NCBI GenBank assembly: GCA_025738555.1
Contig: JAOVFP010000003.1
Coordinates: 2,480,001-2,544,000, forward strand
Direction of reading: 5' to 3'
Source: Cyathus striatus
Lineage: Eukaryota > Basidiomycota > Agaricomycetes > Agaricales > Nidulariaceae
DNA length: 64,000 bases
The notes below the pieces were generated by a model, which searched no databases, was not told where the DNA came from, and saw nothing but the letters and a program-made list of their open reading frames with translations. The position numbers and the translations under genes were made by a program. Shown here piece by piece: positions 1-12,109 of the stretch. The first letter of the stretch is position 1. Each line of letters starts with the position of its first letter.

Positions 1-616
1 ATCACCCGAGTGTCGCGTGTTCAGGATATTCCCTTTCCCGTCGGGGAAGCAGAGGAAGAGGATACCTGTTCCTGGTAGGGTGTTAGAGTGATATTTTTAT
101 GATGTGGAATGTGTGTAAGGGTACCTATTGATGTGAGGAAGAGGAGTGTGGGGAGGAAGGATATTGCCCACATGGGTATGCGACTGCCTTTGTATACCAC
201 TATACATCTCCATATCTGAAAAAAAAGATTGAAAAGAATGAAAAATTACAATTAAAAGGCGAACACACCAAAAGTGCATCTGCACCCCAATTTGCAATCA
301 CATAACACACATCCCCAAGTCTGCCCAGACTATTCATAACGCTCTCCTGGATACTACACCAATCCCTCACGCCGAAAAACAGAGTGTACATATTGGATGA
401 GAGGATGAGTGTCGCTAGGAAGAACATAACTCCAACGTATGTCAGCAGGGCGCGGTTTTTCGTAGTGCGCGTGGAAAGTCCATCGTTTCTCCAGAGGAGT
501 TGGACGCAGAAAAATGTGAGGAGAGTGACGCCCCCGTAGACGATCCCTGAGGCGACTCCTCCTTGTACCCATATTGTGATTGCGGTGCCCTGGAAGCAGA
601 AGGCGTTCTCTGACAT
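1..616 (-). CDS. Seven-helix membrane protein, DUF6533-like, 5' part (runs off window)
   Basis: This is the start of a fungal orphan 7TM protein on the minus strand. Exon 1 (616-269) begins with ATG at 616 and ends in NWGADALL. Exon 2 (215-125) encodes WRCIVVYKGSRIPMW and exon 3 (71 to the window edge) encodes GTGILFLCFPDG. The introns 268-216 and 124-72 have GT/CAG borders and keep the frame. At least three hydrophobic segments are visible. The GADALL...WRC pattern matches the large Agaricomycete family of integral membrane proteins of unknown function that expanded in tandem. The family assignment is from memory of the pattern, not a search. The 3' part lies outside the window. Confidence 0.8.
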
Positions 617-2784
617 TTTGGTGTGGTGGAATGGAGAGAGGAACGGGATAGGGGGGGTGAGAAGAATGGGGGGAGATGTGATATACTTACTGCTGTATTC
701 TATTTGTCCTGGACCATCAAAGATTAGCTTCTAGTGACTAAAATTAGTTCACTTAGAAACGCAGTGGTCCGGACTTGTCGGTCAACTTCAATCGTTTGTT
801 TCAATGCGTTAGTCACATGACCGATGTTCAATGTCACATTGACTTGATTGACATGATACGCTATGACATTGATACGTCGACAACTTGAACGTTTGAACGA
901 CGACCATCGAGTTCGATGCACTCTACGCTGTTTTTTGCCCTTCCAGCCTCTGGGACTCGTCTCCTATCTTGTACGGCATTCAACACAGCTTAAAGCTTAT
1001 CAGACTGGAAACCGATGCCTTGCCGATACTCGCAATGATTCTTCTCGACACCTGCCATCATTGCTGATATCGAAATTGGCCATCACCAGGCCTAACTTCC
1101 AAGAACCACTTCGATGCTCTTATCTAAAATTGGAGATTGATGTTATAACAGGTTATAATCCTGTAATAGGGCTGTGTTGGGTGTCATACTGGTCATGAAG
1201 ATGTTGGACGGTGGAGTGGTAGAGGTTCGTTCGACTTTGAGGTCTGTCTTGCCACGTCACAGCGCTGAAACTGACTGGACCTCTTTGCATATCATAGGAT
1301 ATCTCTCGCATTGTCGCTAGCGCATATTTTCGTACAATATATGCTCATTGCTCATGAATACACGCTACTTATGTGCGACAGAGAACATACAGGCGTCTAT
1401 GACCACGCCCGGAAACTAATTTCCTATGAGGCTATAGGCGTGGAATACCAGAGCGTTTGCACTATTTTTGTTGTTGCTGCGGCTTCCTGTGGAAGTCGGA
1501 CGCCTCGTTGATGGGTCGATGACAGTACGTACCTGTTACCTCTGGCTCCAGCGTTTCGTCATTGATGCATCCTCGCGGGCCAACTTCCAAGAACCACGTC
1601 ATATGTAGGCTTGGGAATAGAAGATGGAGAGCTGTAATCGTGCGATGCAGTGCTAACTGCTAAGAGCTCCAACCTCCTACCCGCAATCCCAGAGGCTGTG
1701 GCAGTGCCATTGTGGCAGTAATGAACAAGGGTGCTTTTATTCATGTCCAATGCGCCACACTACAGCACTGAAAATGACTGAAAATCTTTTCTTGTCGTAG
1801 GTTACCTCTCGTGCTGTTGCTAGAGCCTATTTCTCGTACAATTCGCTCGCAAATGATCAATGATTCTGTGTATTACAGAACATGGATATACGGGCGCCTA
1901 TTGGAGAACCCATTGGCGATGTTGATTATCCTTCTACGAGCGATCGACTTCCAAGTCCGGAATATCGAAGCAGCATTGTTTCGGTCTTATCAGCAATGCC
2001 CCGCAGAGATCGGCATTGATCAGCATCAATCGCTTGCACATTGTTGACGTCTTGTCAGGTCTTGTCTCGGATTTCTTAAGCCCATTCCCCCGTGTATTTT
2101 ACTTCTTTTACATCCTTGACGGTTGAATTTGCTAAACACGATCATCGGTCGTGCCTCCTCGAATCGACTTTTTCAGTAGGCGCTTGCTATATAACGAGGT
2201 TTAATGCCCCATTGCGCGCCACGCATCACGCTAGATCCAGACATCACTTTTCTATGAAGTATCTACCATTTCGAACATTTTTGCCACATACATGTCATTA
2301 TGACTATTGTGTCGTGCATTGTTTCGTGCGACTCAATGGACGATTAGAGATGGAGTAACTTGTTCTGAATGAATGTCTCGTAATAACGGGGTTAACTGTG
2401 CAGCTATGATTGGAAGAATATAAACCATAAATCAATCAAGAATAGTGACTAATTGCAGAGGACTTGATGTCGTATAACTGGCAGCCACACTTTATATATA
2501 TTCAACTCGTATGTATCTACAATAACGTGAACTGGGAGAGTATGGATTGGAGTAATCATTTCTTTAAATTAAGATTCACGTGCGTGCCAAAGATTGTCCT
2601 TAGGTAACTTGATAGAATGCGCTTTCATAATATGTGGCCTTATCACCGCCCTCTCATTTTGTTAGCCCAATCTTGTGAAACTTTTATAAATATACATACC
2701 TGAGTACAAGCATGGGTGATATTGGTTAACACCATTTCACAATTTTCATTTTCGGGATGTACAATGAAATAACCTATTAAGTGA
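617..2784. other. Intergenic stretch with a diverged direct repeat
   Basis: No convincing gene was found; open frames are short and in unrelated frames. Two diverged copies of one sequence lie at about 1250-1400 and 1750-1905. They share a block with CGTACAAT and further matched patches around GACAGAGAACAT and TACAGAACAT. They could be remnants of a tandemly duplicated gene too decayed to identify. Confidence 0.4.
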
Positions 2785-2792
2785 AGTCAGTT

Positions 2793-4156
2793 AGGACCCC
2801 TGACATATGGGTCAAAGGTCGTTCCAGAAAATTTCTCTTTTTCCGAAAGTTTGTCCGTCCCAAATTTGCGAGTTTTTGTCCGGAATTGGAACGACATACC
2901 ATATAAATTTTGAAATTTGTCCGGAGATCTGGGAACGTCCCCCCATGACTCAGTTTTTGTCCGAAAAACAGGGAACGACCTCTAATCACGCCATTTTTTG
3001 TTCTGGTCGTCAAAATCTTCCTCTGAAGCACTTATACTTGTCATTCTCCAATACATAAACATGTAATGGTAAATATTATATACTACGCATCCTTCTTTTT
3101 GAAGTTATTCACTGCTTTGCTAATATTTTCGCGCTCTGCAAACAGCTCTTTGTAGATGTTTAGATCAACTTGCCCAATTTCCAATCCACCATTTGAGAGG
3201 TGTGAGATTTTAAATAGGACGTTAGAGAACGGGAAAATGAATAAAGGAGTCCTGAAATAAATACCAACACATCGGAGACAGGAAATGTGTAAATGTGGAA
3301 GTAAATCAAATAGAAAAGCAACAATTGAAAATAAAGCCTGAGAGAAGGCCGAAAGAGATAAATGAGAGCAGTTGTAAGTCTTAGATCAGATTCGAGAGGA
3401 AAACTAAATTCTTGTTGGGTCGAAAAGGACATAGATACATGGCTTTATAGTAAAAAAAAAAGTGTGAAAACAAACCTCAACAGGGTGCTGTGAATATGGA
3501 GTATAGTGTAATATAGAGTAGTAAAATGAGTATAAAAACCGGCATATGTAAAGCCTGACCGACAAGAAATGAAAGGGAGCACAGCAACTCCATTGAAAGG
3601 AGTTTTGAGGCAAGCGTGGCCGCTTTTGATATGGCGTTAGCTGGGTTTGGTGGGGCTTTTGACGAGCGCAAATTAATAAAACATAACTGAGGAGTCGAGG
3701 AAATGCAATGAACATCATTAGTCAGTCTGAGGAAAGAGGAACGGTGATGGAAGAAAGAACACGAACCCATCGACAACGGAGCTACTTATACACCGACTGG
3801 ATTATGTAGCCGATCGATAATACACACGCACGCAGATTGTGAAAAACACGTCAAAAAGTAATCCCTTCAGCGGGAATCGAACTGTCATCCCACTACCTTC
3901 GCAAGTTGTGATGTTGGAAGCACAACCGCTTCACCACTCTGATCTTTCTAGAGAACGGCCGGACACACTAGATTGTAGTTCATGTCTGGACTGTAGAACG
4001 ACCCACAGATAGAGACCAAAGCTGTCCGCATTTTTGGAACTACCTTTTGCTCAGAAAGGCTCAAAATTTGTCCATATCTGGAACGTCCTAAGGGGTTAAA
4101 ATTCAAAAATTTGTCCGCTTCGCGGAACGACCCTTGGCCCATATGTCAGGGGTCCT
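2793..4156. mobile_element. Non-autonomous TIR transposon, 1364 bp, with 8-bp target duplication
   Basis: The ends are inverted copies of AGGACCCCTGACATATGGG, extended by YCAARGGTCGTTCC. The element is bordered on both sides by AGTCAGTT (2785-2792 and 4157-4164), a perfect 8-bp target duplication. Subterminal regions carry repeated GTCGTTCC/GGAACGAC and TTTGTCCG motifs in both orientations, which look like transposase-binding sites. No transposase frame is present inside. Eight-bp duplications fit the hAT group and some other DDE families. The TIR does not start with the usual hAT CAG, so the superfamily is left open. Confidence 0.88.
3861..3943 (-). other. tRNA-like sequence (pseudogene or SINE head)
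   Basis: Inside the 1.36-kb transposon the minus strand has a good Pol III B box (AGTTCGATTCCCGC), an A-box-like stretch upstream and a T5 run just after it (3853-3858). Acceptor and T stems do not pair, so this is not a functional tRNA. It is best read as a tRNA-derived remnant captured by the element. Confidence 0.4.
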
Positions 4157-4164
4157 AGTCAGTT

Positions 4165-5367
4165 ATGGCAAGTATTGGTTATATGAGAGAACCTAAATTG
4201 CAGTGTGCACCAAGTGTGCACGGAACAATAGAGCGCTACCGAATAGATATCATTTGCTTGACTCGGAGAAAGCCAAGAAAATACGACGATCATCTGCACT
4301 TTTACATAAAGTTTGAACACATGCGAGGCTGTTGAATGAAATACAATGGTAACGCGTGTTTGAGAGCAACGGCCTTAGTCGTCGTTCTCAATTTGAATAT
4401 GACTATAATACAACTGAATGGATACCACCTTCATTGAACAAAAAGTTCATGGTCATTATCGGGTCGTTCCCAACATATTTCCCGAGTGGACACAAGGCGA
4501 CATGTACGGAACGCCAGATACTTGCGTTACAGCATTGATGATTGTCGAATCATCGTGTTTTTGGATTGGCTTAGTAAAAGAATTATTTGAAGGGGGGTCC
4601 TGAGCGTTCTGACGTACCAGATTACATCACTAGCTTATTTATGTATTTCCTATAAGTTGTAAGCTAAACTTTCCTCTACCCCGGGTTTCTATTATAATAA
4701 TGGCCGTCACACTTGACATTAGCGCCACTGCTTTTTATCATATTCCGCCGAGCCTATCCCTGTACAAATACTCTTGTTCAAGTAAAAATATGACGGTATG
4801 ACTTCTGTGTGAATGCCGCAAGCAACAGAAGAAAGTCTCTACTTTAAAATTTGTTACTACAGTAAAATAACTGGAGGGGAAGTGAAAGTGTTTCAAAAAT
4901 TCCCGAGCAGAATTGAAACTAACGTTGTCTGGTACTCGTACGATTGATGTTTAACACGTGTGAAGTTAAAGATAAGTTTAGGTTAGACACTCGAAATCCT
5001 GTCCACCTCGCGTGCTACCTTGAGGTGGTAGACAATCTTAAACAATTAAAAAGTGCTGCGCAAGTCCCTGATCTCGCTGTCATGTGCAGTTATAAATCGA
5101 TGTTTTTCAGATAGCTGTACGAAATTAGCCTGTATAAGGACGTATCAACCTACGTAAATAAACAGCTAAGCGCCAGGACCTCAGGGTATTTGATGGCGAA
5201 GTGCAAGCAAACTCTTCTCCCAATTATCATTGCGTTCCTCGTTCTTTCCTGCCACACTCGAAATAAAATATGTCTGTTGTCAATATCTACTATATATTTT
5301 CGGTGATTAGGATGGGTCGATCGATAGGTTAGTCATTGAAATACATATTTTTGCGCATGTTCCTAGA
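4165..5367. other. Intergenic stretch, nothing recognised
   Basis: AT-rich sequence with only short open frames. I see no TIRs, tRNA or coding signature here, although the most upstream exon of the next 7TM gene could begin in its last 100 bases. Confidence 0.4.
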
Positions 5368-6982
5368 ATGATGGTACGTATATACTTAGCTGCAGCGATT
5401 GCAGTGCTCTTGTTTGACATATTCGAAAAACTTCCAGACGAGGTTCATATTTTCAGTTCATTTAAATTAGTTAAAGCTACTCAAGATCTTGTCTCCAGGT
5501 TCCGCTCATTTGGAGGTATTATATCACTTGTTTTCCTGAAATTTTCCTTAACCCAATATCCTGGATCAGCGTCAAGTGGTCGATCCCCAAAATGCTATAC
5601 ATTATAGCTAGATATTACCCACTTATCTTCATGTCGTACGTTTAATTTCCTTAATCATCGTCTACGACTTGCCTAATTCTATTTAATCAAGAATTCATCT
5701 TCGTGAGCATAAGACTACCGCTATAAGGTTAATACAAGGTCTCAATGTACGCATAGATTCTGTTATATCAAACAGCCCACAGGTAACATACATCGACATA
5801 TGTAAATCTTTTAATGACTGACCGACTCATTCATCAAATAGTTGTATGTATGTTAGTTGCGATTTTGACTATTCTGGATGCGAACATATTCTATCTAGTT
5901 GCAAATTCGTAGTTTGGTACAAAGATTTGTACGTTGACAAAATCTCTTTATTTTTATTACTGACAGGAGAAAGCAAAGAGGTGGAGGGACATTTCTTATA
6001 GCAGTTGTAAATACCATCTTTGCTTTACGCGTTGCTGCACTGTACCGAAGAAGCTCGCGCTTAGGTATGTAGTAGGCTCTTCCTCAACCGTGCAGAAGTA
6101 TTCATCACTAAACACAGCAACGGCGTTTATCGTTTTTCTACTTTTAGGTACGATGGCTTTGGTTGATTCAAATGGAATAGCACCCTGAGGCATGCTTACA
6201 CTCATCAAGCAAGTTTAGCGGTACGCTCAGGTTTCCTGCATTTTGTACTTATTTCAAATCGCTTGGAGCAGTGTCAAGTCATAGGGGTTACCTTAATAGC
6301 AATTTCACGGGTCCATATCATTCATCCGGTTCAATTTCCTCCGACCTGCTGGGGATATATCGACTCTGATACACGCTTGGGGTATCATAGGCTACTTATC
6401 TTAGCTGGGTGAGTAAATATACAAACTTAATTGATACTATAAATAATAAGGAATCTCTGGTACAGAGTTCCAACTACAGTGGTAGAAGGTGCGAAACCGA
6501 GGGTTCATTTTCATATGTAAACTAACACCCGCCCGATGTGATAAGCATGCTTCATGATTTTAACAATGATCAGGTTTATCATAGACTACATTGGTCGATC
6601 TGATGGAGTTCATCTCCGTTGGCCTTTTATCAATTGCGACCCGCTAGTACAAATTTATTTCCGTGATGGATTCATGTTTTTTCTGATGTATGTAATTGGT
6701 ATCATCATGCGACATGTACATCTCATTCACATTATCTGTCTCAACAGAATATTTGGTAAATATTCTTGCCCTAACCAGTAGCGATCAACTAATATACTTT
6801 ACATAGTAATATCAACGATATACAACATATCTGCATTCAGGAACGGAAGCTATAATCCAAGTCCGATCGTTTATCCGTAAGTATTATTGCTTTGCTGAAG
6901 CTTTAGATATAATTTACTTTTAAATATCTATAGATGGCTCATTGTTTCCTATTCCCTCTGCGTAAGTGCTAGAATGGAATAA
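5368..6982 (+). CDS. Seven-helix membrane protein, DUF6533-like (multi-exon)
   Basis: Exon pieces match the DUF6533-type 7TM family in order. 5368-5442 encodes AIAVLLFDIFEKLPDE. 5499-5515 encodes VPLIW. 5570-5635 encodes WSIPKMLYIIARYYPLIFM. About 5979-6063 encodes VVNTIFALRVAALYRRSS. About 6340-6410 holds WGYIDSDTRLGYHRLL. About 6555-6703 holds CDPLVQIYFRDGFMFFLMY, and 6935-6982 encodes the C-terminal WLIVSYSLC. Most junctions have GT-AG borders. An in-frame TGA near 6190 and unclear joins around 5640-5960 and 6750-6930 mean it may be decaying. The start at 5368 is the first Met of the first recognised exon; a short upstream exon is possible. Function unknown; presumably a plasma-membrane protein. 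Confidence 0.6.
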
Positions 6983-9117
6983 TATCTTCCTTAAGCTTCT
7001 ACTTAACCGGACATTGAAGGGTTCCCGGTTGATTCTTAATCTTCGTCGAACATCAGAAATTATAGAAACCTCAACGCCCACTATTAGAACTGTAATGGCG
7101 TTTTTTACAACAACAACAGTGACAGATTGATATGGTCAATATCTTATGGCGAATACACGTTGCTGAATTACTGCATACATTATAGCTTATGTTCGAGATT
7201 TAACAGTCTTACACTAAAGATAATAAATGCTTTACATAGGAATAATCGAGGGCCCGAGTTGATTTGGTATAGACTCACCGCCATAAGTGCCGTTAAGGAT
7301 GGATACATGTGCCTGAAGGTTCCACCTCACTGTATTAATCAAGTAGAAGGCAAGAACATGGATGAGTTCATATCGGTATGTGGACAGGACGCCTTGGGTC
7401 GAGGCTAGACCAACATCATTACCATATAAAGCCCATCTCACGATATCACAGATATCACATGGACCCTTCCGAATGTGGACACTGGCGTCTGGAGGGTACT
7501 TATGTCAGGACGTATCCACTTCGGATGTGGATGTCCTGGACCGAGACCACATGTTCGTCTATCGTGCTCTATGTACTCTTGTAAAGGAAGATGTTTTAGG
7601 CAAGTGTTACGACTTCGGAGTGGATGCGTAATAAACTAGAATAACCGGTGCCATACAGCAGGAGATGATAATGACGTTCCAGCATAACCTAGCATTAGTA
7701 GCCCCATGGACTCAATCCAGACACGAACTTTCCTTTGAACTACATAAGACTACATAGCCTTACGAAAAATAGGTACTGTCAAGACGAAGCATACGCGTAC
7801 ATAACATGTAAGGCCGAGACGGATGTTAGTTATCAGCGGTAGATGCTAATCTCCACATGGTCTTCATCATCAAGAGCAGCTGCCATCTAACTGCCACTCA
7901 AAAGCTAAGATTTCACGTCGAATCCTTCCTCTGGTGGACAAAAGTAAATTAAGAGGTTCAATTTTAGACGCTCTTCGTCCATACTGAAGTATTTGTCCCA
8001 CTCGTGGGCATCAAACACATGATATATTGACGAGTGTAGCTACCTAGCTAGCTAGTGACATGTGGATATGAGGAAGCTTGAATACATTACACAAGCGCAT
8101 TCCGATAACGCCGCTATATATACAAATATAACTTTATATTACTGATGATTACATTGTCCTGACGACACTTTATGCCTAGCTTGCCCATCCATTACAGCTG
8201 ACACATTGGGCAAGTTTAGGCCAAGCAGTTGCAGACATCCAGCTGTCCGTCGTCATTAAAACAAACTACAAAGTTATCATTGTTGCCAAATGATGGAGCT
8301 ATATTGGAAGCGAGCTCCGATATTCACGCAAGAGGACAACAAAATTGCGTTACAGTACGTGCGAAGTATATACTTCAGGAGTTTTCTGTTAACCGGTTCA
8401 TCAAATATAATGGACATTGAAGTAGTGTGGCGATATGTGTCGGAAGCCCTATACATACCTATGTACGGGCGTTCAATTCAGTAAGAAATTTTAGTGTTTC
8501 GTGCTCAGTGTGGTGAATCTGTAGTAAATTAGGGCCCAAATTGATACATGGCATCCCACCTAGTAGTATCCGATAAAATTTAACTTACGTAATGGTGGCG
8601 TGAAGAAATATAGAATGGAACCGTCGAGTGCAGTGTCAGAGACGATGATGAGCGGAGAAGGGCAAAGTAACCACGTAAAGCATCTGGTGTTCATCATGAC
8701 GTACATTTCATCGTCTTGCACTGCGTTTAAGAGTTTCTTTAGCAGTTAACAACAGTCATGACGCCGCCGTAGAGCTAGAAACTATCATATGTGTGTGATT
8801 CGCTGTTTAACGGATGCGCATAATGCAACGACTGACATTTTGAATACGATGCAAAGCTTTTCAGCGTGTCTCGAGAATAAAGCAAGTAAAATTATATCAT
8901 TTTAAAGTACTTCTTCCATCTAAAATGTCAAAATGGCTTTTCTCTGATATAGATAAAGATGTCATAGCGACGAGTTCTAGTGTATATATACGCCATGTGG
9001 AAGTTATGAAGCCGCCGATTAAATCATCTGTGCTGTCTTGCTCTCATATTAAAAACACACATTAGCACACCTGCTACCGTTTACATCCCTTTCTTTATCT
9101 CTCTCTTACTTTACATC
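6983..9117. other. Intergenic stretch, nothing recognised
   Basis: Many short frames (for example around 7127-7640 and 8290-8484) show no motif I recognise and no consistent exon structure. No repeat or RNA gene was detected by eye. Confidence 0.35.
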
Positions 9118-9217
9118 ATGGAAAGAGAACAGAGCTCGATGTTAGTGTAAATTATGTTTTTTACGGTAAACGAAACACTAATAATGCTTCATTTTAGCTT
9201 AGACTATGGAGCCATAA

Positions 9218-9226
9218 CTCACATAC
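9218..9226. repeat. Left target-site duplication of the giant element
   Basis: CTCACATAC, identical to 27718-27726; it lies directly outside the GGGC terminus. Confidence 0.88.
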
Positions 9227-9684
9227 GGGCTGCATACTTTTCGAGTTTTTGTCGAGTCTCACTTAAGTTATAGTCGAGTTCCACTATTGAGCTCGCTTAA
9301 ATTTTTCGAGTCAAAGTTAAGTTACCTCAAGTGGCCATTTTCTTATTTCGAGTGGACTCGAGTTCCCGATTTTTTTTTTTTGGTGAAAGTCGAGTTCCCT
9401 CGAGTGGACTTAAGTTCCTTTATTTCGAGTGGACTCGAGTTCCCTATTTATTTATTTTGGTGAAAGTCGAGTTCCCTCGAGTGGACTTAAGTTCCTTCTT
9501 TTTTTTTTTTTTTTTGGTGAAAGTCGAGTTCCCTCGAGTAAACTTAAGTTCCTCGCTTATTTTTTTTTGACTGAAAGTTGAGTTCCCTCAGATCAAGTTA
9601 AGTTAGTACCTTATGTTTTTCCAGTGAAAGTTGAGTTCTTAAGTTCCATTCGAGTTATCGGTAACTAGAAAAGTTGACGGCCCT
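9227..9684. repeat. Left terminal satellite block (GAGTT/AAGTT repeats)
   Basis: This block is made of degenerate GTCGAGTTCC, CTTAAGTTCC and TGAAAGTCGAGTTCC units with a local period near 60-85 bp and long T runs (9370, 9500). Its inner border (9648-9684, TCGGTAACTAGAAAAGTTGA then CGGCCC) is a direct copy of the element's right terminus at 27679-27717. The block therefore looks like a complete pair of ends on its own. No target duplication flanks the block itself, so I treat it as the element's long left end. Confidence 0.75.
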
Positions 9685-10439
9685 TTAGCTGCTGTGATAC
9701 GCCGGTTAACGACTATCAGAAGATCCGAGTAGTCCCAACATGAAGGCGTTGGGTTGGCATACAGATTGTATCTAAGAGGCTATATATACTTTCCATAGGC
9801 TTATGAGCACTATGGTGAACGCCTTTTCTCACTTAGCTCAACACTCCTACTCACCGTAGTACGCGCCTCCTCGCATGGAGTCGTGTAGCCGGACTAACTT
9901 GAAGGATGACTGAGGCCAAGGAAACTGCGAAGCCGGCGGGTGTCGAGGCAGTTTGCCCAATCCGAGTCCGTGAATCCGATAGGAGTAATAGTGTTGTCGC
10001 CATCTAGCGTAAGTTGTATATTTTGCGTTCCCTTGAAGTATTGAACGACGCGTATAGCTGCCCCTATACCGACGATGTGCTTAACGCCGCCAAGATCAGA
10101 GATAACCCACTGCGTATCATTCCCACGCACCTGCTCCGCTGATCGTGGTATCCCGCCCCCGCGCCCATTTTTTCTTACACACATCCTACCGTGGCGTTTA
10201 ACGCCCTACTATCCATCCCGTAGAGTAGTCAATCTGCTCTATCCAATTATTATCGTTATTCATTTGTTTGGAATAAAATGCGTTGGTAAACAACTTCGTC
10301 GGTGCCAAAATCACGTCGGTGCACGAAGTATGCTCCAGTTCTTAACATTTATTTCCCTGCCACCATTTCTACCATTGGCGCAGTATTTTTTATTTGACCA
10401 TCTTCGTTATATGCTAACTAATATCATCTATTCTTGTAG
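9685..10439. other. Spacer inside element with copia-type fragment
   Basis: Apart from the minus-strand copia fragment (9905-10080) nothing coding was recognised. The acceptor-like TTCTTGTAG at 10431-10439 with a branch-like GCTAACTA suggests a 5'UTR intron of the small gene that follows. Confidence 0.4.
9905..10080 (-). mobile_element. Ty1/copia polyprotein fragment (RNase H region), decayed
   Basis: The minus strand reads VVQYFKGTQNIQLTLDGDN followed by GFTDSDWANCLDTRR. This matches the conserved copia RNase H stretch around the TDxDWAxxxDTRRS motif. The frame breaks right after DTRR, and neither LTRs nor other domains are nearby. It is an isolated, dead fragment. Confidence 0.75.
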
Positions 10440-10802
10440 ATGCCCAAGAGGATCCCACCTATTCAACATCCCAAGTACGAAGAAAAGTTAGCAACCTACC
10501 AAGTAGGTATTTAATTTTGCTCCCTTTTTTAAGCTAACGTGTACGTAGTGTGGAAACTGTGTCATGATACTAATCGATCAAAGATACCACAGAGGTCGTA
10601 GACTTGGACCAATATGGAGGTCAGGAACGGTGGACCAAATTATCGAACATAAAAAGAAAAAATGTAAAGTAAGTGATTCATTTCTATTACTAGTACTCGA
10701 TACTTACACATCGAATCCTATTAGTACCTTGAGTTTGTCGTCCAGACTGGAAAGCGTACATATCGCTCAGTTGGCTGGGATCATATTCGTTACCCTGTGT
10801 AG
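10440..10802 (+). CDS. Small Tudor/chromo-like basic protein (86 aa)
   Basis: Three exons (10440-10502, 10549-10668, 10725-10802) joined by 46- and 56-nt GT-AG introns give an uninterrupted 86-aa protein beginning MPKRIPPIQHP. It contains RSGTVDQI, a lysine-rich turn, YLEFVVQTGKRTYRSVGW and DHIRYPV, then TAG. The alternation of short hydrophobic strands resembles a chromo or Tudor-like beta barrel, but no family is recognised. It lies upstream of the transposase on the same strand and sits wholly inside the giant element. The upstream acceptor signal at 10439 means an earlier exon or a 5'UTR intron is possible. Confidence 0.5.
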
Positions 10803-11154
10803 TAAGTATTTTTGTTTTATATTCTTCAAGTCCTCAACTTCCTATAGGACATGAAATCATTTTCTTTTGACTTTATACGTATTTTTGTTGCATGTACTAT
10901 TATTGTATTATACATTTTCGGCACTTCTTGACTGTATCATTAGTACTGTATTTAGTTCTTGTACGCATCGGAAAGATTCCTTATCATACCTCGCCTTTTA
11001 TTGCCTGTAGGTAGCTATCAAATGTCTCAGATTATCTTATGTAGTTCATGACTTGCCAAGTTAAACATGCAGGTGTACATGGCCTTACTTTGATGAGCAG
11101 TGTACAGGTAATTTTATGTAGGAGATAACATCGAAATCTACCATATAATAAACA

Positions 11155-11770
11155 TATGGTGTCAGTTATATATTAATAAAATGTACAACAACGATAGAAG
11201 AGCTTAAGCAAAGTTCTGTAATGCCTAACGGTACAGTTGGAAATACGGCACAATGCTCAGAAGTGCGTGGGAATTATTTTCATCATAAATGCATTCTGCT
11301 ATATTATAATATATGTTGCTATGTAAATCTACTGTCGATATGTCTGTAAAATTGACCATTTCGACGACTTTCTAAGGCTTCGGAAATTACCGTTTAAATT
11401 CACACGCTCTTCCGAGTGTCGCGCCGTACATCTAACTTCATTCAACTTCACCGTTAGGCATTACAGAACATCACTTAAGCTCTTCTTTCATGTTTAACAT
11501 TGTATATTACATGTTAAGATATCCAATACACTGCTTTATTGCTATCAATACATTAAGCAAGATGTATAATAAACATTTTTATGGTCAATTATCTATTAAT
11601 AAAATGTACAACAATGATATAAGAGCTTAAACGACATCCTGTAATGCTTAACGGTACAGTTGAGTGAACTTGGAATGACGGCACAACGCTCAGACGAGCG
11701 TGGGAATAAGGACGGAAATTTCCGAATCTTTAGAAAGTAGTTGAAACGGTCAATTTCACAGACATTTTGC
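11155..11770. repeat. Foldback: three related blocks, one inverted
   Basis: Block A (about 11155-11285) and block C (about 11588-11770) are direct copies. Both contain AATAAAATGTACAACAA, GAGCTTAA and TAACGGTACAGTTG. Block B (about 11338-11515) is an inverted copy with CCGTTAGGCATTACAG and CTTAAGCTCTTC. B and C could fold into a stem of about 175 bp with an 80-bp loop. It looks like a foldback or MITE pair. Confidence 0.7.
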
Positions 11771-12092
11771 AGTGTTACAATATATGAATGCATAGTATAA
11801 AAACAGGAGAATACATTTCTGTATAAAATATTGAGAAATGAGCCAAATCTGAGCTTATGGCAACACTTATTTATGGCAACGAAATACGGCGCAGGTTTTT
11901 AGTACGGTGAATTTATTAATAGCTGGAGCGTCATACATTGGAGTGTCATAGTACTGTAGTTCGGTTGCCGTAGCATTGGAGGCGCCGTAGTCTATGATTT
12001 GTCCTCTATTTTCCACATTTTCATTGTACATTTTTGTTCTCAGGTATAGATAGAAGTCTCTAAATAATATATTAACACTAAGATAGTGTAGA

Positions 12093-12109
12093 GCAGGCAT
12101 TCTGCCTGC
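12093..12109. repeat. Hairpin repeat GCAGGCA-TTC-TGCCTGC (copy 1)
   Basis: Perfect 7-bp stem with a 3-nt loop, preceded by GTAGA. The same motif occurs at 31976, 32701 and 33591. Confidence 0.7.

Noticed and set aside
9227..9684. Treating the left satellite block as an independent 458-bp MITE
   Set aside because: It has both end types, but its right flank (TTTAGCTGC) does not match the left flank, whereas the left flank matches the sequence beyond 27717 for 9 of 9 bases and the interrupted exon closes there.
9894..10184. Complete gene on the minus strand
   Set aside because: Only the copia RNase H stretch is meaningful and the frame breaks right after DTRR; it is a fragment.
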